Below, in pieces: positions 23,901 to 31,531 of a DNA stretch of 31,531 nt (its first letter is position 1; each line of letters opens with the position of its first letter). Both the position numbers and the translations under genes were made by a program. The stretch comes from Paramacrobiotus richtersi (Eukaryota; Tardigrada; Eutardigrada; Parachela; Macrobiotidae), in assembly GCA_034698045.1 (NCBI GenBank), contig JAQGAU010000304.1, forward strand, positions 1 through 31,531, read 5' to 3'. The notes beneath the pieces are model-generated. The model made no database searches. It had not been told where the DNA came from and was given only the letters and a program-made list of their open reading frames with translations.

Positions 23901-25614
23901 TTATTCAGTTTGATAACGGTCCACGGAAAAATTATCTCGAAGAGGTTACTCAGTTCCTGTAAACTTGTCGTATAGGGTTGAGGGAGGAGTAAGCGTAGTG
24001 AAATGGCATCGAAATAGCATCAAAATCGTCGCAAATTGCCCATTGCCGAATGTTTGCACCAGGGTTCCGTATCTGAGTTACCTGATGAACTGAAACACTT
24101 TAATTTCCGAGAATAATTTTTTAATATCCCTGTATTTTTAGCATTCATATTTTACGTGGATGAAATTTCGAACGACATTCATACTACATTTTTTGCCCTT
24201 CAAAGGTCACCGGCGACACGACTTACAAAGCTGTCCAGTCCACAACGCTCCCACCAAGCAGTTAAGGTCTTTAGGATTGTAGATAATCGAGTACAGTCGA
24301 AAAGGTGGAACAAAATTCTGCAGAGGTTTGTAGAGAAGATCTGCAAAAAATACCATCAAAGTTACAGGGAAACCGTTTCTTGTTACAGGAACATACTAAC
24401 ATCCCACACAGATCCAAATAACGCTGCGTCATTGTAGGGAATATCATTGTGGCCGATTTCCTGGTAGGCGACTGCCACTTTTCCCGAGTCTTTGGGGAAG
24501 AAGAACAAATCTTGGACTTTGCGTTGATGGTTGCATGTAGAATCTCTACGGTGGGAAAAAGGTGTGTTTTGAAAGAATACGAGGGCTAATATGTTCAATG
24601 TTCGTACTGATACTCCGCGATAAGTTGGCATTTGAAGCCATCTTGATACGTCACATCGATTTCGTCTTCGTCGAAATACTGCTCCAAGTAGTTGAAGATG
24701 TTGTTATCTTTGACCATTTCCTCCACTTCCTGTTTAGCAGTGGATTAAGTAAAAAGGCGATAATTCAAGCAAGAAATATCATTAATTCATAAAAATAATG
24801 TGATATCCGGAACTACGATTGCAAGTAGAAGTTTGTCTAAATCATCATATAAATACCTTCCCTCTTATTAAATGATTTTTTGAGCAAACAAAAATCTCCA
24901 AAAGATTAGTAAAACAATTCGTCAAAAAAGGTACTCCCTTATTCTTCGGTGGTAACTAAATTCTGACGGATATCCAATAATGTGGAATGTAAAGGGCAGT
25001 TATATCATGTAGTTGCAGCTAGTTAGTCGTTACCTTTCCAGCGCCAGTGACAAACGTGATATATGGTTCCTCTTTTTCGATGATCTTCCGATATCGCTGC
25101 GTCTGTTCAGGATCATTAACCTGCACATCCTTCGGCCAGGCACCTTCCATAAAATTAACGGAACGCGTCTCCGTCTCCGGAAGTTCCGTTTGTGTCTGTA
25201 ACAATCCGGCCAGTTCACATGACATCACAAATTAATATAGTACATTAGAAATCTGTACATACACATTCAGTACAAAAATCTGTACATATGCAATATACAT
25301 TCGGATATGTTTTTACTATAAGCAAAAAAACCTATTTCAGTAGGATTTGAGAATTAACATGTGTTTTGTACCGAATTGATCGAGCAGGTGCATCCTTCCT
25401 GGATGCCCACACTGGTAAAGATTTTCTCCACAAACTGCTCCTGTCTCTCCCTGTTACTGTGTCGTTGAATGATATGCACGGGCTCCAAGTGTTCATATTG
25501 AATAAACTGCCCGAAATCACGCAGCTGCTTGGGAATGAATGTCCGCAGGCGGGGATACGGCGGCTCCGCTTCTGCTGGCGTATCGCCAGAATCACCAGGT
25601 TTACGATCGCCCAT
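20992..25614 (-). CDS. DNAI2: DNAI2, axonemal outer-arm dynein intermediate chain 2
   Basis: WD-repeat intermediate chain that docks outer-arm dynein in cilia and flagella. Thirteen exons: 25614-25372, 25195-25034, 24729-24614, 24545-24397, 24340-24227, 23704-23565, 23503-23375, 22914-22735, 22676-22633, 22573-22432, 22097-21951, 21883-21623, 21366-20992. All phases close, giving 733 residues (human about 605). Matches to the human protein include RSVNFMEGAWPKDV, EQTQRYRKIIEKEE, KVAVAYQEI, YNPKDLNCLVGALWTGQL, MIFWDIRKWNEPVE, CAGSEKGYIFNINRKSK and FEREGRREKILEGRGREK. Exon 10 is joined at the acceptor just before CCACAAGAAGG because only that one keeps phase. The extra length is mainly a polar, acidic tail after the FEREGRREK helix. 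The start at 25614 (MGDRK) was preferred over 25635, which would put a hydrophobic stretch in front of the family N-terminus. Confidence 0.92.
25249..25288. repeat. Short direct repeat in DNAI2 intron 1
   Basis: AAATCTGTACATA occurs at 25249-25261 and again at 25276-25288, 27 bases apart. Confidence 0.5.
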
Positions 25615-25754
25615 TGTTAGAAAAAATACCAACAAAAATCGGATTCAACGCACTCGTACTTTCACTCGTAAACTCAGAGCAAACATAATGAGTAAGTTGC
25701 CAGGCACATTACTGCTAGCACCTCCTCTCGTTCGAAACGAAATCATCGACAATT

Positions 25755-25760
25755 TTTATT
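25755..25760 (-). terminator. Poly(A) signal of UTP15
   Basis: AATAAA on the minus strand, 77 bases past the UTP15 stop. It lies within the 222-base gap before the DNAI2 start. Confidence 0.55.
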
Positions 25761-25836
25761 GCTGAATTTCTGATAAAACATTCTTTAACAAAACCTGGAA
25801 AAGTAAATAACAAGTATCTAACAGATTAAAATGTGT

Positions 25837-28683
25837 TTAAGTGGTTACACTTTTGGCGCTTAGTTCTGAAATAATCCGTGAAGCATCAGCCGATTCATCT
25901 AAATCACCCTCTTCAAAATCCATGGAAAAACTATCAAAACTGGAAGCATTAATTAACACATCCATCCGGCCCATAATCAACTTAAGCTGAACTTGATTAT
26001 CCACTTCTCGTCGTAGAATATCCTGGAATTTATTTATTAATTCATCCAAACGATTCAGACGACCGTACATACAGGGATAAAGTTCTGTAACAGAAAAACA
26101 AAATTTGTAAATTATTATCTTTGGAAACAGCTTCACAATAACATCATGAAAAAATGAATACTTACTCCAGACTAAATCGGCCAAAGCCAGCACAACTTGG
26201 GCAAACCGTGGATCGGTGATGTATGTGCACATAAACCATAAAATATCCACCAGCTCCAAATCTGTTCGGCCACCGACAGCAGCTGGAAGACCGCTTCGAC
26301 GGTCAATTTCTTGTATAACGGAGACAGTCACATCCGGTTGAAGACCCCAGACAAATTGCTACGACAAATTTCGCTGTTTAGTTTATAAAATAAATAAGTG
26401 CTAGCAGAACGATATGCAGTATCAAAAGCATTAGGTCTCAGAAAGTAACTGAAAGGAAAAACGCTGATACGTAAACTAATACGCTAAAACATCGATAATT
26501 TACTAATCAATACCAAAGAATAATAAAATAAAACGAATATCATAAGTTGTCGAATTATAATTCCTAATCCAAATCTTTTCAAACGTAGTTAGCATTCGTG
26601 TACGACTTATGGACCATTTGCTTAATCGTTTTTGTAGAATATGTCAACCTGTCAATTAAGAGTTCAAAGCTGAAGAAAATTCAATCCAATGTAAGAAAAA
26701 AATTCAGTACAAACAACTGCAAAGAAATAATTGAATGGCAAAATAAGTATACTAATACTTTCATGCTTAGGGAAGAACGGACCATACATAGAATCACCAG
26801 ATATACTGCAAATCCGATATGTACGGCTAAAACACACAACAGCGTGCATACCTTCATGACACGGGTTAACGCTTTGGAGAACTCGAAGGATTTGAGATAT
26901 TTATCATGTCGCGCCAAATTCGGTCGGGATTGTTCCCGTACCACAATTGCATCCTGTCGGAAAGTAAAATAATCAGTCAAAAAAAGCATTCACAGTCCAG
27001 ATCGAGGGTACCTCATCCGGCTGGAACATCTTTTCCCGCATCAAATACCGTCCAAACGGTCTCTTCTCCAGTCGCCGCATCTCCCGTTCTTCCTCATCAA
27101 CGGGAGTCTTCCGCTTATGCAGTGATATCACACCATCGGACATACCGACACACATCAATTCATCATCCATCTAATAACATCAGACGTAATCAAAATTCCT
27201 CCACAGTCCAAAAAATGTAATTATGATGTTTTACCGAAACGCCGACGCTCAATACAGGTGACGGGAAGTCAAACGAGTGGACCGGTGCATAACTGACCAC
27301 ATCATACACCTTGACATGCCGATCAATGGATGCCGAGAGGAAGCGCTTGTAATTACTGGCAAAACACACATCCGTGATGGTTTTGTGGTGATGACTTAAT
27401 GTGGCCATCGGAGCGGCTGATGACATGATATCCCATATTTTGATCGACGTTCCACCTGTTTAACCATCATTAACGCGTAAAAAGGAAGTTTTTTTGCAAA
27501 AACTAACCGGCTGTCATAAACACATTCCCACTGGGAAACATCAGTACTGCTTCGACTGGAGCGCCATGATTAACTTCCACGACGGGAGCTTTCTCCCGCA
27601 GATCAAATACTCGGGCTTTATGGTCGTAGCAGCCGGAGACCATAATATCCGGGGTGCTGGCGCTCGTATCACCCGCTCGGACATAATCCTGTGCCAATAA
27701 AAAAGATAAAAATGTCAGTTTATTCTGGAATTCCGTGCCGATTATGGCAAATCATCAAAACCTTCTTTTTCAGAAAATAACACCAATACAATTCAAAATG
27801 ATAAACATATAAATAAATAATAAATATATTACTAATACAAAACGAAAAGATGCAAAATTAACAATTAATCAAAATATTTTTTCCAATAAATGCATTATAT
27901 TATAGCGAATAATCATGAGATATGTGAACAAATTGAACGTAAAGATTAAACTTACACCATGGTCCCTAAAGGAACGAACTTGCATCTGGGCCGGAATATC
28001 AAAGTACCGAGCACTCCGATCATCTCCGAACGATACGAGATGAGTATTATCGCAGGTAAACTGCGTGCAATGCACCGGGCTACAGCGAAACACAAATCTG
28101 CTGCATAATTCAAAAAATAAATTTATAATCCAGAATACGCACTTTCTGTGGTTCTTGAACTCTCGAAGGAGTGATTTCGTTCCCATATCAAAAACACGAA
28201 CTATTCCTTCTTGTCCACCAACGGACTGTAAAAAAACATAAAATACACAGAAATCCAGGTCAAGAACCGAAAGGATCTGAATTACCAGGAGCTTCCCGTC
28301 CGAGCGGAACTCCGCTCCATACGCAGCTTCTTTGAAACGAGAGAATACCTTGGATGATTCCAGCGAAGTGGGGTTAAAAACCTGGACCTGTAACCCGAAA
28401 GTTGCACCAAATGACGGATTACTTAAACAGTTTTCGAACTCTACCTTGGCAGAGCTCGTAACAGCGCACAGATGCGGTTTCTTCTTGGAGAAACTGACAT
28501 TCTGAATCGGACCGTACTCTTTGATCGTCACGGGAAACTGGAACAGTTTGGGCTTTATTAACACAGGATAATGTAGTCTGCATGTGCGCTTACACTGAAA
28601 TCAGTCCAGTATTTGTTTTCCGGAGTAGGTTCTCCTTTCAGACGCGGCAATCTTTTGCGCTCGATCGGCTTGAAATCAGCCAT
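25837..28683 (-). CDS. UTP15: UTP15, small-subunit processome WD40 protein
   Basis: Component of the t-UTP (UtpA) part of the U3 snoRNA-containing small-subunit processome, needed for 18S rRNA processing and rDNA transcription in the nucleolus. Eleven exons: 28683-28594, 28537-28445, 28387-28286, 28225-28143, 28079-27956, 27688-27508, 27455-27235, 27170-27012, 26953-26852, 26358-26166, 26084-25837, in phase, 531 residues (human 518). WD repeats are seen in the N-terminal two thirds (VFSRFKEAAYGAEFRSDGKL, GGQEGIVRVFDM, SFGDDRSARYFDIP, SGCYDHKARVFDLR, GTSIKIWDIM, LSASIDRHVKVYDV). The C-terminal UTP15_C region follows (KYLKSFEFSKALTRVM, VTVSVIQEIDRRSGLPAAV, TDPRFAQVVLALADLVW). The tail is acidic. 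The start MADFKP matches human MAGYKP. An open frame continues 82 codons upstream but matches nothing known. Confidence 0.94.
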
Positions 28684-29235
28684 TCTCGGCGTGTAGCGAC
28701 GAAACCGCTGTCTAAACGATGCTGTGATATTAATCCGCAACAAAGAGATCGATGCTCTCAACACACGAAGATTGTTTTGATCGGATAAATCACAAGCTAC
28801 GGCTTGAATCTCAGCAAAGTTGAGCAAACATCTTACCAATTTATTAGAGAATTTTACGAATGCATACGGAAAAGCCGCTTGTTCTTGCGAAATGGCTAAA
28901 AAAGTCGTGCAGTCGCGTGCGGTTACCATAAAAGCAAATCTAAAAGCGCCGCACCCACCCGGGATTAAGACTGTAGCTGCCGATATCGACTTCCGGTATT
29001 GACTTTAATTTATCTTTATGGATTTTTGATTAGCACCTTTTTTTCTTAGTTGTTGTTTTTCCATTTTTTGTGTCTTTTCAGAGTTCTCGGAAAAGATGTT
29101 GCCGTTCAGTTTACCATCAATCTGTTTCGGATATATAACGTTTTCTGGCTTCGTTCATAATGTTGAATAACTGTTCTGTTCACGCGAAACTGCACGGCGC
29201 AGCAGCGCGATCCCATCCCAATTCGGCTAGAAAAA
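28684..29235. promoter_or_regulatory. Divergent promoter region between UTP15 and FKRP
   Basis: A 552-base gap between opposed start codons. No TATA or CCAAT box stands out. It contains a plus-strand open frame ending at 29002 and a minus-strand frame running into UTP15. Both are listed as a finding because neither can be confirmed as coding. Confidence 0.45.
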
Positions 29236-31531
29236 ATGTTCTCCTGGGCACGGCGAACGCATCGCGTTTTCTACATCTTCATCGCTGGTGTTTTCCTACA
29301 GTACCTAGTTGTATACACCGTTTGGAATTATTTTTGTCAGTGTGACGGACAGTCCGGACTACTTTCCGGCGCGCCAACGCGGCAGACCCCTGGAACGTTT
29401 ACTTGCGTTTTCGCGGACATTGATGCTCAATTCACTGATCTTCCTGAAGTTGTTGCTGTACTGGAAAAGCATGCGGAGATTAAGAGAATTATTACCGTTA
29501 CCAGTGAAAAGATTTATCCTCCTGTGAAGATTGATTCGAAGAAGCACGTCTTTCTGGAACTGGGACCAAGTATTTCGCCGTCGAAATCCCGCGTGGAAAT
29601 CTCCCCTTTGTTTAGCACAGAATGGGTCCTCCTGCTTCCCGATTTCCTTTCTTTTGACATCAGTCAACTGAGTATGTCTATCGCTAATTCTGAGAACGGC
29701 GAATTTTTGGAAATTTTTTGGGGGGTGTTACCATTTTATATAGCAGTATAATTTTGGGTACCGGTGCTTTTTTAATTGAGTCTTCATTTTAATTTTTAGA
29801 AGTCAATTTTTTCTAATTTTGCATACCTGATATGTGTTATATTGATATTTTTAATTCACGAAAAATAAAAACCATAACAAATCTTTATTACATGTTAGAG
29901 CCGTTTTCTGAAAGAATCTCTGCGTAATTTTTCGAGTAATCCTGCTGTTTGTGTGCAGTTAGATTTTTAGAATAATTTCGCTCAATTTTGCAGATTTGCC
30001 TGCCTTTATCCATGAGGCCGAGCTTGCACGACCCGATATCAGAATCTTCTTGATAAAAATCCGAGGGAAACGTTTATCCTGCCACTCCGTCTTGTACGCC
30101 CATGCAGATTGGACACTGTATATGAACAGCACTTCCGGTCCGGATTGCGATGGTGTGACTGGAACGGCCATTTACCTACTGAAAACGGATGATTTTCTGA
30201 GTTTAGTGGAACCTTTTGCTCAGCCGATCGACGAGAGTCTGCTCATACAGGGATCTGTGAAGGGATGGAAAATGATCATATTATCGGCGGAAACACCGTT
30301 TTCCAGGAGCACGCGCCTTCTCGAACCAGCGGTGAGTAAATAAAAAAATTTCTGAATGGAAACGCTGGTTTTCAGAATTTGCTGGACAAACGCTTACAGT
30401 AAAGTGTACTTATGTTTTTTGTGCAGATATTGACTCGTGCGCGTGAATTACGCGAAATACAACAGCAAAAACTATATGCACGCATGGGTGTGAAACGGAC
30501 AGTGGTCAATGATCACGAAGAGATGTTTGGATGTACAAAAACAACTGCAAGGTTCGCTGTACATTTCCCCGTCTTCTTGTCCAGCAAAATGGTTTTAACG
30601 GACGATTTGCAGGTGCTTCGGGGATGTCATCAACGAAATGCCCAGTTATGTGTACGAGAACCGTCACACACCGCCGTGCTGTGTCCGCGCGCTGAAGAAA
30701 ACGCTGGAACACGTGGTGGAGGTGTTCAATCTCAACGGTGTTCGGTACTGGCTGGAAGGGGGTAGTTTGCTGGGAGCGGCACGGAATGGTCAGCTGATCC
30801 CGTGGGATTATGATGTTGACCTGGGAATGTATTTTAATGATACGAAAATGGTGCAGTATCTCCAAGCTGCCATGCAGGTAACCGAACAAATTAAGCAGTG
30901 TACGTATGTACTATGTTGCAGTATATCGCAGTGCGCTTCCTGATTGTCGTTGCTGACAGTGGGAATTCTGGTAAAACCATTTATGGATGGTGGTTAATCT
31001 TTTTAATTGTGTGTTAGTTCTAGAACCATAATTATTACCGTTTCTTATACTTAAATCAGTCCGATGTGACTGCGGCATTTGTGCAGACTTACGGATCGCC
31101 GCATGTGGAAAAAAATGGTATTTTGTATGCGCGTTACGAACAAGTGTAATAATCAGACTATTGGGTTTGTGTAAAAAGTATGCAAATGAAATCAGTAAAA
31201 TGTAAAACTCTGTACATACTAATATGTTGACAACTTGACAGTGTTATTTCACTGTACTGTCGACAGGGTTGGTGAGATACTGCGAAAGTTCATTTCGAAA
31301 GTTTGTAACTCTAAGCCAGTACACTACGAAGTTACGACGGTAGGTAACAGTGGATCAATCATGCAGTAGTTTTGCAGGATATAGTATTCTGTCGATTTCT
31401 GTGTTAGAAAACTGCTTCTAGTATAATAGTATTGCATCTCCTGTTTCACAGGGTCCAGTTGTGGATCCTGAGGGATTTGTCTGGGAGCAATCTCAGCCGC
31501 ACGAAGGCAGCTTCTTTCGTGTGCAGTACAG
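29236..31531 (+). CDS. FKRP: FKRP, fukutin-related ribitol-5-phosphate transferase (3' end outside window)
   Basis: Golgi enzyme that adds ribitol-5-phosphate from CDP-ribitol to the alpha-dystroglycan glycan. Exons 29236-29671, 29994-30331, 30427-30551, 30613-30877 and 31452 to the edge join in phase to about 414 residues (human 495), so the end of the catalytic domain is missing. The N-terminus has a short basic stretch and a type II signal anchor ([20 protein letters not shown]). The catalytic domain starts with [14 protein letters not shown] and [20 protein letters not shown] at 365-369 is the LicD/FKRP metal-binding motif. The last visible exon reads PEGFVWEQ...FFRVQYS as in the human protein. 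Introns 1 (322 bases) and 4 (574 bases) are AT-rich and empty as far as I can see. An upstream ATG at 29160 overlaps this start in another frame. Confidence 0.93.

Overview
The window is a compact, intron-rich animal nuclear segment. Splice sites are GT-AG, introns are mostly 55-780 bases, and intergenic gaps are a few hundred bases. The genes are metazoan orthologues: DHX15/Prp43, a CDK1/2-like kinase, SMG9, a DRAM-family membrane protein, DNAI2, UTP15 and FKRP. DNAI2 implies motile axonemes, for example flagellate sperm. Gene density and mixed base composition fit a small invertebrate. A tardigrade-like ecdysozoan is my guess, but nothing here proves the phylum.

Layout, left to right. DHX15 is on the minus strand from 2793 and runs off the left edge, lacking its C-terminal part. 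It is divergent from a plus-strand CDK (3359-6520), and the shared promoter carries two opposed CCAAT boxes and a hairpin. The intronless NMD factor SMG9 (8632-7028, minus) converges on the CDK. From about 8.83 to 16.24 kb lies a three-unit tandem array. Units 2 and 3 each encode a two-exon, four-transmembrane protein of no family I recognise. Unit 1 keeps both flanks but has lost the coding body. Unit 3 holds a foldback MITE-like insert and a long inverted duplication. Next come a four-exon pogo/Tigger-derived gene (16403-18679, plus) with two of three catalytic aspartates changed to asparagine, and a convergent DRAM gene (20604-19101, minus). DNAI2 (25614-20992) and UTP15 (28683-25837) follow head-to-tail on the minus strand. 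FKRP (29236 to beyond the right edge, plus) is divergent from UTP15.

How they work together: this is not an operon or a single pathway. DHX15, UTP15 and SMG9 act in RNA processing and surveillance, and the rest are unrelated housekeeping or structural genes. The parts most worth a second look are the catalytically altered pogo-derived gene and the adjacent tandem four-transmembrane array with its inverted repeats. Exon joins were worked out by hand from splice motifs, reading phase and remembered family sequences. All phases close, but no transcript data or database search were available.
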